NCBI GenBank assembly: GCA_958477465.1
Contig: CAUEFX010000008.1
Span: forward strand, 45,862 to 109,861
DNA from: an uncultured Bacteroides sp.
Lineage (GTDB): Bacteria; Bacteroidota; Bacteroidia; Bacteroidales; Bacteroidaceae
Direction: 5' to 3'
DNA length: 64,000 bases
Shown: piece after piece, positions 44,638 to 54,118 of the stretch
Position numbering within the stretch: the stretch's first letter is position 1
Layout: each line of letters begins with the position of its first letter
Program-made: the position numbers and the translations under genes
The notes under the pieces: generated by a model
The model's database searches: none
Told to the model about the DNA's origin: nothing
What the model saw: the letters and a program-made list of their open reading frames with translations, nothing else

Positions 44638-47347
44638 AATACCATTGTATATTGCTCTGAGTCTGGCTTCTCTGTTCCCACTTCAAATCCTGCAGGATAC
44701 TGGCATTGGCGCTAATCTTAAAATTATAATATTTCCAACGCCCGAAAGGCGAAAGACTGGCCGACATACCGAAACAATGTAAATCACGCGTGATAGTCAT
44801 CGAAGTCTGAGTAACCTCTTTCGCTTGAAAATCATAACCGGTACTGAAAGACACTTGCCACTTATTCGAGAGCTTCACATTACCGGAAGCATTGAGGTTG
44901 TGCGTATAAGAGAAAGGATAACGCATCGAATGTACGTTAATGGGCTTACTTCTATCTTCACTGATATTAAATGAATAGTTCACGCTCAGCGACCACGGCA
45001 TACTAAACACCTGATAGCCGTCCGCATCGGATTGTGCCTTTTCCACTGTTTTCGAATTCGTTCCGGAACTGTTGCCGGTATCTGTCGTATCTTCACTGTC
45101 CTCCCCTTCCTGATCCTTGTCCTTGTCTTTATCCTCTTTCGGACCGAACCACTTCTTCCAAGTCTCATTGTTAAAGGTATAGTTAAAGGAAGAACCCCAT
45201 CCGGAGAAACGTCCGAAACGCCCATAAGACCATTCGGTGCGATCTCCCGTAATCACACTGCCATTCTTGTCGAATGTGTAGGCATAAGTAGCAAAGCGAG
45301 AATTCAGATTAAACGTATAATTCTTGGTCAATTTCAAGCGCAATCGCAAAGTAAGATCACTCCACGGTTGCTTTTTGGCTGCCATATTATAGGAAAGAGA
45401 AGCCCCCAGTTCATCAATCAGACTGATTTTTGTAAGAGAGTCTTTCCTGTTCCGATACTTCATTTCGATATTATTGGAAAGATCGAAAGTCACCGACCCC
45501 GTTTTTTCACGTGGTGCCGTGCCGAACGGCTGACTGGTATAAGGTGAAAAATAGTACACATTACCATCCTTGTCTTCATGCTCCTGCCAATATTTATTAA
45601 ATGCAGGCGCCCCGTTTACACTTATCTGCGGAGTTACCACGTGACGAATCTGTATCTCTTTTTTCTTCATGAAAAGAGGTTTATACATACCATAAAGTTT
45701 CGTGCTCAACCCCAATGAGAAATTATAATTGGACACACGGTTAAAACCATAGATAGTATCCGTAGCCACCCACTGCCGCTTCTCCTCATCATAATAATTC
45801 TCTGTTTTATTCGTATACCAACGTTCAGTATAATTGAATGTCGGAGTCAGATTGAAATACTTAAAGAGAGTAAAGGTTGCACTTACCGGAATCTGATGCT
45901 GCATGGCATTTTTCCAGTCTTTTATCAGATTCGACTTGAACAGCAGATTGTCCTTAGTCTTAATGCTGTTTGTCAGACGGCCGGTATACTGAAACGAAAT
46001 CTTTTCGTACCAACGCTCCGCCCCTACTGCTTTTTTTCTTTTAAAAGGGAAGCGGCGGGTCAGGTTGATATTAAGATCAGGCAGTGTTATTGCAACAGAA
46101 GAGTCTTTCATCGTCTGCGAAATGTTGGTTGTTCCCGAAAGGGTCAGACCGATCTCCGAAAAAGTACGCGAATAGCTGATACTGGACGTCTTGGTATTCT
46201 GTGTCAACAACTGCGAATTATACAAATTGCCAATATTGGTACGTTCATAACTACTCGTTGCAAAGTTCACATTAGCCGAGAATGTAGAATTTGGATTTGC
46301 CTTAGAATCTTGCCGATGATTCCATATTATTTTAAAATCCTTAGCGACCGAATAATCCGGCATATTCTTGTCTCCCGTTTTGGTCACCTGGTAGTCAGCC
46401 TTCAAAGACCCGGAGAACTTATAACGCTTATTGTAATTCGTTTCTATCCCCAATCTCCACGACCCCTTCGTGAAAATATCTCCGGTAGCCTTCAAATCCA
46501 TCATGTCACTGATGGCAAAATAATACCCGCCATCCGACAAGCCAAATCCACGCGAGGAATCGTCCATATAGGTAGGCATAATAAAACCGGAAGAATAACT
46601 GCTGGAAAATGGGAAGAAGAAGAAGGGTACAGCCAATGGTAAAGGCACATCCTCTACTACCAGATAAGCCGGTCCTGTCACCACGTTCTTTTTCGGACGG
46701 ACTTTCGCCTTTGTCAACTGCAGATAGAAGTGAGGATGATCATGGTGATCACAAGTCGTATACTTGCCATTCTGCATGAAAAGCTCGTCATCCGCCCCTT
46801 TCTTGGCATTATTACCGGTGACGTATCCTTCTCCCTGCTGACTGACAACATTATTGATATATCCCTTTTTACTTTTGAAGTTATACCGGATTGCTTCAGT
46901 ATCATAAGAGGTATCGCCGTCTTTAAAAACGGGTTTTCCGGTTTCCACTCCCAACGAGTCTGTCACACCGCGGGCAAATACCGTACTGCTGTCCATATTC
47001 ATGGTAATGATCTGCGCTCCCAGTTCTATACTTTGATAATTTACTTTTCCATCTCCATAAAGATGCGCATACCCGCCTTCCTCAAAAACGATCGAGTCAT
47101 TAGCCGAATAAATAACCGGCGCATCCAAGGGTTGTTTTTTGGTAGGCTTAGTAACGGCCAACGAATCGGTTCTTACCGAATCAGTCCTCAAAGAGTCTGC
47201 ATTCAGAGCCGTAGGAGGATTAAAATTCTCTCTTCCTCCTTCCACTCCCCTGCTTCGGCGACGCTGAGACAGCGCCTCATCAGGGAGCATCAGTAAGACA
47301 AACAGTAGTATAAATGATATTAATGTATTTGCTTTCAATGGCGCCAT
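44636..47347 (-). CDS. lptD: LptD-like outer-membrane LPS-assembly protein
   Basis: A 903-residue outer-membrane protein. After a signal peptide (LPDEALSQ) and a Ser/Thr/Asp-rich linker, there is an OstA-like beta-jellyroll (about 80-250) with alternating segments such as HLYGDGKVNYQSIELGAQ and KPVFKDGDTSYDTEAIRY. A long beta-barrel region (about 260-890) follows, with alternating aromatic strands. The charged insert KEDKDKDKDQEGEDSEDTTD near 760-780 is a low-complexity loop typical of Bacteroidetes LptD. It is expected to insert LPS into the outer leaflet. A -7 element TACTTTTG (minus strand, 47374-47381) lies 27 bp before the start. Confidence 0.9.
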   Translation of the reverse strand: MAPLKANTLISFILLFVLLMLPDEALSQRRRSRGVEGGRENFNPPTALNADSLRTDSVRTDSLAVTKPTKKQPLDAPVIYSANDSIVFEEGGYAHLYGDGKVNYQSIELGAQIITMNMDSSTVFARGVTDSLGVETGKPVFKDGDTSYDTEAIRYNFKSKKGYINNVVSQQGEGYVTGNNAKKGADDELFMQNGKYTTCDHHDHPHFYLQLTKAKVRPKKNVVTGPAYLVVEDVPLPLAVPFFFFPFSSSYSSGFIMPTYMDDSSRGFGLSDGGYYFAISDMMDLKATGDIFTKGSWRLGIETNYNKRYKFSGSLKADYQVTKTGDKNMPDYSVAKDFKIIWNHRQDSKANPNSTFSANVNFATSSYERTNIGNLYNSQLLTQNTKTSSISYSRTFSEIGLTLSGTTNISQTMKDSSVAITLPDLNINLTRRFPFKRKKAVGAERWYEKISFQYTGRLTNSIKTKDNLLFKSNLIKDWKNAMQHQIPVSATFTLFKYFNLTPTFNYTERWYTNKTENYYDEEKRQWVATDTIYGFNRVSNYNFSLGLSTKLYGMYKPLFMKKKEIQIRHVVTPQISVNGAPAFNKYWQEHEDKDGNVYYFSPYTSQPFGTAPREKTGSVTFDLSNNIEMKYRNRKDSLTKISLIDELGASLSYNMAAKKQPWSDLTLRLRLKLTKNYTFNLNSRFATYAYTFDKNGSVITGDRTEWSYGRFGRFSGWGSSFNYTFNNETWKKWFGPKEDKDKDKDQEGEDSEDTTDTGNSSGTNSKTVEKAQSDADGYQVFSMPWSLSVNYSFNISEDRSKPINVHSMRYPFSYTHNLNASGNVKLSNKWQVSFSTGYDFQAKEVTQTSMTITRDLHCFGMSASLSPFGRWKYYNFKISANASILQDLKWEQRSQTQSNIQWY

Positions 47348-47435
47348 TAACTAATAGTTTACGCTTGAAGGGGCAAAAGTACACAATCTTCACCAATTAT
47401 ACATCTGAATCCCCCTTTTTAATTATTTTTTAGTG

Positions 47436-47972
47436 CTATAGAAAGAGTTCACACCAACGGTTAAAACGCATCAAACCCTCTTCGCCGTATTTCAACAGGC
47501 TCTTCCGTGCACCATCCACTGTTTTCTCTCTGTCAAGATGAGTTTTAGAGTAAAATTTATCGGCAAAACAGATTACCTGCTCTTCCAAGCTCACCGGCAG
47601 CATTTCACGATGCGGGACAGGTAGTTGCTGACGAATGATTTCTTCCAACGAAAGTCCGGCTCCGGTATGCCTCTCACAGACCAAAGCATGTTGCGGGAAA
47701 CCTTCCTTACGCACCAGATCGGCCCCCAAATAGCCGTGACAAATATAAGGTTCCGTACCGAAACAATAGATGGGAGCGGCATCCGTCAGAAAAATTCCAA
47801 TATCATGAAGCATGGCGGCTTCGGCCAGAAAAGTTTCATCCAGTTTCAGTTCCGGATGCCGGGCGGCAATCCATAAGGCTTTATCGGTTACCGAACGGCT
47901 ATGTACTAACAGAATATGTTTCAATTCATTATCTTGCGGATAATATTTATCAATTAAGTCAAGCGGGTTCAT
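47436..47972 (-). CDS. HD-domain metal-dependent phosphohydrolase
   Basis: A 178-residue cytosolic protein with an HD fold: LLVHSRSVTDKALWIA at the first helix, the metal-binding HDIG in AAMLHDIGIFL, and later EEQVICFADKFYSKTHL. Metal-binding residues appear complete. Such proteins hydrolyse phosphate esters or nucleotides; the substrate is not readable. It is divergent from the DUF1343 gene across 74 bp. Confidence 0.88.
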   Translation of the reverse strand: MNPLDLIDKYYPQDNELKHILLVHSRSVTDKALWIAARHPELKLDETFLAEAAMLHDIGIFLTDAAPIYCFGTEPYICHGYLGADLVRKEGFPQHALVCERHTGAGLSLEEIIRQQLPVPHREMLPVSLEEQVICFADKFYSKTHLDREKTVDGARKSLLKYGEEGLMRFNRWCELFL

Positions 47973-47990
47973 AACTTCATCTATTATAAC

Positions 47991-48021
47991 TTGTAATAAT
48001 CAATTCAAATGGATATTTTTG
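47991..48021 (+). promoter_or_regulatory. Bacteroides-type promoter of the DUF1343 gene
   Basis: TTG at 47991-47993, 20-base spacing, TATTTTTG at 48014-48021. The ATG lies 26 bases downstream. Confidence 0.65.
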
Positions 48022-48046
48022 TGCAATATTACAAAAAAATACCGAG

Positions 48047-49210
48047 ATGCACCGAAAAGTAATCCTCATACTCACCTGCCTGCTGGCGGGATTTACCGCT
48101 GTTTTTGCACAAGGCACTCTCTGTACGGGAGCAGAACGTACAGAAGAATACCTGCCATTACTCAAGGGAAAACGGGTGGGAATGGTCATCAACCCCACTT
48201 CCGTCATAGGCGAAGAACAGACTTGTCTGCTCGATACGCTGTTGAATTTAAACATAAATGTAGTGAAAGTGTTCGCTCCGGAGCATGGTTTTCGAGGTGA
48301 TGCCGATGCCGGAGAGACGGTAAAAGACGGAAAAGACAGCCGGACAGACACTCCTATCGTCTCCCTCTACGGAAGTAATAAAAAGCCGACGATACGCCAG
48401 TTACAGGACATCGACATTATCCTGTTCGACATACAGGACGTCGGAGCCCGGTTCTACACCTATATCAGTACCCTGTTTTATGTAATGGAAGCTTGTGCCG
48501 AAAATGGCAAGGAAGTGATTGTACTCGACCGGCCCAACCCATGCGATTATGTGGACGGCCCCATACTGCGCCCCCCTTTCCGCAGCTTTGTAGGTATGTT
48601 GCCTATCCCCGTTCTTCACGGTTGCACGGTCGGCGAACTGGCTCTGATGATCAACGGTGAGGGATGGATCAATAAAACCTCGGAAGCATGTCGGCTGACA
48701 GTAGTAGCCATGACGGGATGGGAACACGGACAACCCTATTCTCCGCCCATCAAGCCCTCTCCCAACCTACCCAACGACCAGGCAATACGCCTGTATGCTT
48801 CCCTCTGTCCTTTCGAAGCGACCCGCATCAGTGTAGGACGAGGAACCACATTCCCGTTTCAGGTGCTGGGAGCACCCGACAAGAAATACGGAGATTTTTG
48901 TTTCACCCCGCAAGCACTGCCCGGTTTTGATAAAAACCCGATGCACAAAAAACAGACTTGTTACGGAGAAGATTTGAGAAGAGTCAATAATGTGAACGGG
49001 TTTACGCTGCGCTATTTTCTTCAATTCTATTGGAAATCGGGAGAAGGAAACGGATTTTTCGACCGAGCCCGTTGGTTCGACCTGTTGATGGGAACGGATA
49101 CGGTGCGGAAGGCAATTCTTGCCGGTAAAGACGAAGCAGCGATTCGTACCGGATGGCAAGAAGAATTACAGAAATACAAAGAAATGCGAAAGAAATACCT
49201 GCTATATTAG
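48047..49210 (+). CDS. DUF1343 / GH171 exo-beta-N-acetylmuramidase (NamZ-like)
   Basis: A 387-residue exported protein (signal peptide cut near TAVFAQ). It matches the DUF1343 family: GKRVGMVINPTSVIGE near residue 45, KVFAPEHGFRGDADAGE near 85, DTPIVSLYGSNKKPT near 105, DVGARFYTYISTL near 135 and VLDRPNPCDY near 165. The family founder, NamZ of Bacillus, releases N-acetylmuramic acid from the non-reducing end of peptidoglycan fragments, so a cell-wall recycling role in the periplasm is likely. It is convergent with a GH109-type gene. Length is normal. Confidence 0.9.
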   Translation: MHRKVILILTCLLAGFTAVFAQGTLCTGAERTEEYLPLLKGKRVGMVINPTSVIGEEQTCLLDTLLNLNINVVKVFAPEHGFRGDADAGETVKDGKDSRTDTPIVSLYGSNKKPTIRQLQDIDIILFDIQDVGARFYTYISTLFYVMEACAENGKEVIVLDRPNPCDYVDGPILRPPFRSFVGMLPIPVLHGCTVGELALMINGEGWINKTSEACRLTVVAMTGWEHGQPYSPPIKPSPNLPNDQAIRLYASLCPFEATRISVGRGTTFPFQVLGAPDKKYGDFCFTPQALPGFDKNPMHKKQTCYGEDLRRVNNVNGFTLRYFLQFYWKSGEGNGFFDRARWFDLLMGTDTVRKAILAGKDEAAIRTGWQEELQKYKEMRKKYLLY

Positions 49211-49214
49211 GTTA

Positions 49215-49283
49215 GATTCTTTACTCGGATTTACACCAGTATGAACGTTCCGCTCTACCCATGTAAACCCGAGTAAAGGAATC
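49215..49283. terminator. Convergent hairpin between the GH171 and GH109 genes
   Basis: Arms 49215-49235 and 49262-49283 pair almost completely (GATTC-TTTACTCGG-TTTACA with TGTAAA-CCGAGTAAA-GAATC, one mismatch and one bulge) around a 26-base loop. Confidence 0.75.
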
Positions 49284-49286
49284 GGA

Positions 49287-50828
49287 TTATTTATCTTCCG
49301 CCCACTCTTCAGTGCCTTTTTCTTTTAACTTCTGTGTAAAGGCTTTTGCTCTTTCCATGGTTGTCGCCTCGTCTTCCGGAGTAGCATACGCATGTTTATA
49401 CCCTTTTATCTTATTCCACTCGCCACGAGTAAAATCGGGAAATGCCACAGGAGCACAATCATTATCCATCGAAAGTTCTCCCAACTCCGCCAGACAGCAC
49501 CACTCTGCCAAGTCGTACACATCCATATCCAATGGCAAACCATTTTGCAGACAGTATATCAGACGGCTATCCATAATAAAATCCATACCGCCGTGTCCAC
49601 CTACTTCTTTGGCCATTTCACCATATTTTTTCAATATAGGATGCTGGTATTTTTCTACCAAAGCATTCATTTCATCCTTAGGCAAAAAACTGTGCGAATT
49701 CAAATCATCCACTTTCGGTGTCATACCGGAAGCTGCCAGTTGCTTAGCATCCAGTGCATAGCCCTGTACGGGATATTTATTAGCGAATCCTTTGGTTCCC
49801 GTAAGCTGATACAGACGGTTGTAAGGTTGCGGAGTCATCACATTGTGTTGTATTTCAATCACCTTTCCGTTTTCCGTACGGATAAGCGTAGTCGTATGGT
49901 CACCATTACGGAAGTTATCGCAAGCGGCACCGGTTCTCTCTTCTACAAGCGCTTTACCTACTACCGATTTTGTATCCATAGCCACCAAGGTCTTCATACG
50001 GTCGCCCCTATGAATATCCAATGCTTGGGCTACAGGACCGAGACCGTGAGTGGCATATACATCACCACGGTGTTTCATGTTATAGTCCAGACGCCATCCC
50101 AATTTGTCAGTCTCGCCGTTTTTCCAATAATGATCCCAGAACGGCTCCAGGTTATGGATATAGGCACCCTGCGCACGAATAACCTCTCCGAACACTCCCT
50201 GTTGGGCCATATTCAACGTATTCATTTCGAACCAGTCATAACAGCAATTCTCCAGAATCATACAATGCTTACGTGTCTTTTCCGATAAATCGACCAATGC
50301 CCAGCACTCTTTCAAACTCACAGCCGAAGGTACTTCTATAGCCACATGTTTGCCGTTTTCCATCGCACAGGCAGCTACGGGGAAGTGATGCAACCAATCA
50401 GGAGCTACATAAACCAAGTCGATATCATCACGTTTGCACAACTCTTCATACCCTTTTTCACCGGAATAGACCGCAGCTTTAGGCATGGAGGCTTTCTTTA
50501 AATAGCGCTGGCACTTCTCTGCACGTTCCTGTTCGTAATCGCAAAGAGCCACAATCTCCACACCCGGTATATGGGTAAAACGTTCCACGGCACCTGGACC
50601 GCGCATGCCCAAACCGACAAAGCCTACACGGACAACATCCATCTTAGGAGCTGTCAAACCAATCACAGAGGTCTGGCCGGCGGGACGTTCGGGGCTTTCC
50701 ACGACAATCGTTCCTTTATCCCAACTCCATTTAGTACCCTTATCCGACACTTGCACGGATGGCGATTGCACCGAGCATGCGGCAAAGGCGAAGCAAGAAC
50801 TCAACAATAATAACTTTAATCCTTTCAT
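49287..50828 (-). CDS. GH109-type Gfo/Idh/MocA-fold glycosidase, lipoprotein
   Basis: A 513-residue exported protein. The lipoprotein leader has two candidate lipoboxes (LSSC and FAAC). A Rossmann NAD-binding domain follows (VRVGFVGLGMRGPGAVERF near residue 60). Family-like motifs are MILENCCYDWFEMNT, GDVYATHGLGPVAQAL, and HGGMDFIMDSRLIYCL. These fit GH109, whose founding member removes alpha-N-acetylgalactosamine by a redox NAD-dependent mechanism. The sugar specificity is not certain because other Gfo/Idh proteins share this fold. I start at the ATG at 50828; the 15 upstream codons lack a signal-like N-terminus. It is convergent with the GH171 gene. Confidence 0.87.
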   Translation of the reverse strand: MKGLKLLLLSSCFAFAACSVQSPSVQVSDKGTKWSWDKGTIVVESPERPAGQTSVIGLTAPKMDVVRVGFVGLGMRGPGAVERFTHIPGVEIVALCDYEQERAEKCQRYLKKASMPKAAVYSGEKGYEELCKRDDIDLVYVAPDWLHHFPVAACAMENGKHVAIEVPSAVSLKECWALVDLSEKTRKHCMILENCCYDWFEMNTLNMAQQGVFGEVIRAQGAYIHNLEPFWDHYWKNGETDKLGWRLDYNMKHRGDVYATHGLGPVAQALDIHRGDRMKTLVAMDTKSVVGKALVEERTGAACDNFRNGDHTTTLIRTENGKVIEIQHNVMTPQPYNRLYQLTGTKGFANKYPVQGYALDAKQLAASGMTPKVDDLNSHSFLPKDEMNALVEKYQHPILKKYGEMAKEVGGHGGMDFIMDSRLIYCLQNGLPLDMDVYDLAEWCCLAELGELSMDNDCAPVAFPDFTRGEWNKIKGYKHAYATPEDEATTMERAKAFTQKLKEKGTEEWAEDK

Positions 50829-51307
50829 AATATCAAATTTATAGTTTAAATATAATAAAAAATCGGGGTGCATGTATTATTTAACACGATAAAATTCGTG
50901 TAACAAACTGGTAACAAAGAAAATAAAAAAAAACGGCTAAATTCAACAAATGTCCATACATTTTCGATATTTTTTATTTCGAGACCGTTCTAATTCAGTC
51001 CTGCACTATTTTGAGTCTGCATTGTATTGCTTACATCTACATATAAGCTCACTCAAAAACGATGACCTAAGGAATGTAACCAATCATGTGCAATGACCTG
51101 CATTTCTTGTACTACCAATAGCATATACTGTAACATAAAAAAATATTCTCTTCTGATTTTACATTCCTTCTTTCATCGGGTCATATAGTCGTAACACCCA
51201 TTAAAAAGAGCTCGACAATTAATGAAAGAACAAGCAATTAGAAGCCTCTGCATAAACTGTAAATTCAGCCGCAGAGTTCTATAAACAATAAAAAAAGAGA
51301 ATTAGAT
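50829..51307. other. AT-rich gene-free spacer before the ECF sigma module
   Basis: The 479-bp spacer is A/T rich. I see no TAnnTTTG promoter with a proper -33 box, no strong hairpin and no repeat. The promoter of the following operon must be here and may be of the ECF type, which I cannot recognise. Confidence 0.5.
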
Positions 51308-51682
51308 ATGAAAATGATCAAAAATATCAAGAAAGGCATGCTCTTTGCTATGGTAGTATTGATTAGTACTACAGCATTTGCTCAGCACAGACATTATTGT
51401 CACGTACATCACTATGGTTGCTATCATCCTATAGTCACTACCGTTGTGACACGTCCTGCGGTAACCACACGTATCAGCAACCGGTTGAGTAAACAAGACC
51501 GATTGAACATGGCTCTGGCTTACTTGAAGAATAATCCTTCGCTTACCATTTCTAAATACAGTAATATGACCGGACTTACAAAAGCAACAGCAGAAGCAGA
51601 ACTCGACGTCTTTGCTGCCAACAAGAAAAATCCCATAAGAATGGTGGTAAGTGGCAAAAAAAAGTATTACGTTCTTGCATAA
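51308..51682 (+). CDS. Small exported His/Cys-rich protein with HTH-like C-terminal domain
   Basis: A 124-residue protein with a clear signal peptide (cut near TTAFAQ). The mature protein begins HRHYCHVHHYGCYHP, with six His and two Cys in about 15 residues, a likely metal-binding segment. After a short linker, residues about 60-124 (LSKQDRLNMALAYLKNNPSLTISKYSNMTGLTKATAEAEL...) look like a helix-turn-helix followed by a beta wing, odd for an exported protein. I do not recognise a named family. It lies 62 bp before the sigma factor gene in the same direction, so it may be part of the same system. Confidence 0.75.
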   Translation: MKMIKNIKKGMLFAMVVLISTTAFAQHRHYCHVHHYGCYHPIVTTVVTRPAVTTRISNRLSKQDRLNMALAYLKNNPSLTISKYSNMTGLTKATAEAELDVFAANKKNPIRMVVSGKKKYYVLA

Positions 51683-51744
51683 AGACAGCAAAGCAAAAAG
51701 GAACATTAGAAAAATATTGCAAACAATAACAAGATTACGTTTAT

Positions 51745-52299
51745 ATGACCATTGATGATAAAACAATCATCCAAGCTGTCAGGGAGAAAACCGAATCAGG
51801 CTTTAGGCTTTTGATGCAAAAATACAAGCAACCTATATATTGGTATATCCGCCGACTGGTTGTTTCGCATGACGATGCCCAAGATGCCACCCAGGAAGCC
51901 TTCATCAGGATATTTCGTTCTTTCAATCAGTTGAAAGATGAGAAATCTTTCCGAAGTTGGCTTTTCCGAATAGCGACCAATGAGGCACTTCGATTGATAG
52001 AATCTCACAAGCAAGACCAGATTTCTCTGGAAGCAGATGACAACGAAGCCTATCGTATCATGTCTGACAGCTATGTTGATTACAGTGATCTGGAAGCTGT
52101 AAAACTGCAAAAAGCCATACTCACATTGTCAACCAAGCAACAGGTTGCATTCAATCTTCGCTACTATGACGAATTGAGCTATGAAGAAATAGCAGAGGCG
52201 ACAGGTTCAACTCCTTCCGCTGCAAAAATGAACTTCCACATTGCCAAAGAGAAGATTATCAAATACATGAATTCAAATGGAAACGATTATGAGCTATAA
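51745..52299 (+). CDS. ECF-type RNA polymerase sigma factor
   Basis: A 184-residue sigma-70 family factor of the extracytoplasmic-function group. Region 2 (about 25-90) includes SHDDAQDATQEAFIRIFRSF and SFRSWLFRIATNEALRLI. Region 4 (about 115-175) has QQVAFNLRYYDELSYEEIAEATGSTPSAAKMNFHIAKEKI. There is no sigma 1.1 or region 3, as expected. The gene overlaps the next, a candidate anti-sigma gene. Confidence 0.95.
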   Translation: MTIDDKTIIQAVREKTESGFRLLMQKYKQPIYWYIRRLVVSHDDAQDATQEAFIRIFRSFNQLKDEKSFRSWLFRIATNEALRLIESHKQDQISLEADDNEAYRIMSDSYVDYSDLEAVKLQKAILTLSTKQQVAFNLRYYDELSYEEIAEATGSTPSAAKMNFHIAKEKIIKYMNSNGNDYEL

Positions 52300-52672
52300 A
52301 AAGTTTGATTTAAATACAACCGGCAAGCGAATGCCCTATACCACTTCAGATGATTTCTTCGACAAACTGGAGGATAACATTTGGGAAGAGGTGAAAGATG
52401 ATTATCTTACGAAGAATGCCAATGACAAGAATCTGCAAGTCACATCTTCAGCAGCTACCGTTCATCACAAGGCTGCCAAGTTACGCCTTGCCATAAAAAG
52501 TACCATTGCTGTGGCTGCATCTGTAGCCTTGGTATTCATCATTAATATGAAAACCTCCAAGCAAAGCACAGTCTCTATCAACGATGTCGACCAAGCCTTC
52601 AGCCAACTTAGTCCTGATGACCAGACATACCTGCTCAATGTTTACCAAGATGATGTCTTTATCAACGAATAA
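52277..52672 (+). CDS. Candidate anti-sigma protein with one membrane helix
   Basis: A 131-residue protein: cytoplasmic N-terminal about 70 residues, one membrane helix (STIAVAASVALVFIINM), and a short periplasmic tail (VDQAFSQLSPDDQTYLLNVYQDDVF). It has no HxxxCxxC zinc motif, so it is not a standard ZAS anti-sigma. The role is inferred from topology and from the 11-23 bp overlap with the sigma gene, which suggests translational coupling. A second start at 52289 is equally possible. Confidence 0.7.
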   Translation: METIMSYKKFDLNTTGKRMPYTTSDDFFDKLEDNIWEEVKDDYLTKNANDKNLQVTSSAATVHHKAAKLRLAIKSTIAVAASVALVFIINMKTSKQSTVSINDVDQAFSQLSPDDQTYLLNVYQDDVFINE

Positions 52673-52720
52673 ATCCCCATACGAAAAACAAAATCTTACA
52701 TTCAAAAAATAAAAAGAGTT

Positions 52721-53182
52721 ATGAAACGCATTATTAGAACTTTCCTTTTCGTAATCATGATGGCTGTTTCCTATGTAACCGCATTAGCGCAACAATCTGA
52801 TTTACAACTCGCTAATCATCAACAGCGAATTTCCCGTGAACAACTTGCAGAAATCGAAGCCAAGCACATCGCTCAGGAGTTGGCATTCAGCGACACTGTT
52901 ATGGAGAAGTTTATCACCACTTATTGCAATTACCAGAAGGAAATTTGGGCTTTAGGCCCTCGCCATCGTCCTGACAAAAAAGATATGTCGGAGCGGGAGA
53001 ACGAAAATCGTATCAAGCAACGCTTTGCCACGAGCGAGAAAATCCTCAATATCCGCCAAAAATACTACAAAGAGTACTCCAAGTTTCTTACTCAAGCTCA
53101 AATCGAAAAGATGTATGAGCAAGAGCGTAAGATTATAAATCGACGCGCGAAACGAGAACAAAAACAATCTGACAAAAAGTAA
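52721..53182 (+). CDS. Exported helical protein with LTxxQ motif (Spy/CpxP/heavy-metal-sensor-like)
   Basis: A 153-residue protein with a signal peptide (cut near YVTALAQ), then mostly long charged helices. The segment KFLTQAQIEKMYEQERK matches the LTxxQ motif of Spy/CpxP/ZraP-type periplasmic proteins, which include the metal sensor CnrX. I do not see His or Cys clusters in it. It follows the anti-sigma candidate by 48 bp and precedes an esterase by 8 bp, so it belongs to the operon. A periplasmic chaperone or signal-sensing role is inferred. Confidence 0.75.
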   Translation: MKRIIRTFLFVIMMAVSYVTALAQQSDLQLANHQQRISREQLAEIEAKHIAQELAFSDTVMEKFITTYCNYQKEIWALGPRHRPDKKDMSERENENRIKQRFATSEKILNIRQKYYKEYSKFLTQAQIEKMYEQERKIINRRAKREQKQSDKK

Positions 53183-53190
53183 CATAACTT

Positions 53191-54081
53191 ATGAGAAAAA
53201 GTTTTTTCCAACTCTTCGCCCTGCTGACTTTCCTCGGTTGGAGCGAAACTTCCGCACAAGAAATCGAATTCTCTAAAGAATCTTTTTCAGGTGCAGGCAT
53301 GACCCTACCATACCGCAGGGCTACAATTCCAGGTTTTGGCGACAAGGCATCTCTTGTCATATATCTACATGGAGGTTCCAGTAAAGGAGACGATAACGAG
53401 ACGCAGATGCAGGAACCGGGCATCAGTTCTATTGCCACCTGGTTGTCCGAGAACAACCGTAAAGCCATTATGCTTGTACCACAATGTCCTGCAGACAAGG
53501 CATGGCTTGGTACTACACAAGATGTTATAGTCGCTCTGCTTAAAACTTACATAGACCGAGGTATAGTGGATGCCGGTAAAGTCTATATTTTGGGTGGTTC
53601 AATGGGCGGAACCGGTACGTGGGGCATGCTTTCCAATCATCCTGAACTGTTTGCTGCAGCCATGCCTGTTGCCGGTAATCCGACGGGGTTAAATGCCGAA
53701 GCCGTCTCACAGACTCCTATTTACACTGTGATGGGCACAGCCGACAGAATAATGAAAATATCCAATGTCGAAGCATTTCTGAAAGAGATGGACGCATATA
53801 AGGCAGAATATGAATTCAATATCGAAGATGGGTGGACTCATGAGGATGTGTGCAAGAAAAGCTATACCAATGAGCGTCTTGCATGGCTCTTTAAACATAC
53901 CAAAGAATCAGTTACCGGAATAACACCTGTTGCCAATGATGAAAACAAAATCATCAATGTCATTTGGTATTCCATCAATGGACAAAGATTAACATCCGAA
54001 CCCAGTCAAAAAGGAATTTACATTAAAGACTGCCAGTATAGCAATGGCAAGTTTGTAGCCGAAAAATATTATAAGAACTGA
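53191..54081 (+). CDS. Exported alpha/beta-hydrolase (esterase-like) with C-terminal tail
   Basis: A 296-residue protein with a short signal peptide (cut near GWSETSAQ). The alpha/beta-hydrolase core has the oxyanion region SLVIYLHGGSSKGD, the nucleophile elbow GGSMGGTGTW (Ser137), an acid in VMGTADRIMK and His217 in GWTHEDVC, which looks like a complete triad. It resembles the feruloyl-esterase/polyhydroxybutyrate-depolymerase-like group. The last about 40 residues (IWYSINGQRLTSEPSQKGIYIKD) resemble a short T9SS-like tail. It is the last gene of the sigma-factor operon. Substrate unknown. Confidence 0.85.
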   Translation: MRKSFFQLFALLTFLGWSETSAQEIEFSKESFSGAGMTLPYRRATIPGFGDKASLVIYLHGGSSKGDDNETQMQEPGISSIATWLSENNRKAIMLVPQCPADKAWLGTTQDVIVALLKTYIDRGIVDAGKVYILGGSMGGTGTWGMLSNHPELFAAAMPVAGNPTGLNAEAVSQTPIYTVMGTADRIMKISNVEAFLKEMDAYKAEYEFNIEDGWTHEDVCKKSYTNERLAWLFKHTKESVTGITPVANDENKIINVIWYSINGQRLTSEPSQKGIYIKDCQYSNGKFVAEKYYKN

Positions 54082-54118
54082 GTTTTGCGGCTTGAATATA
54101 AACTGTTTTTGTGTTAAG

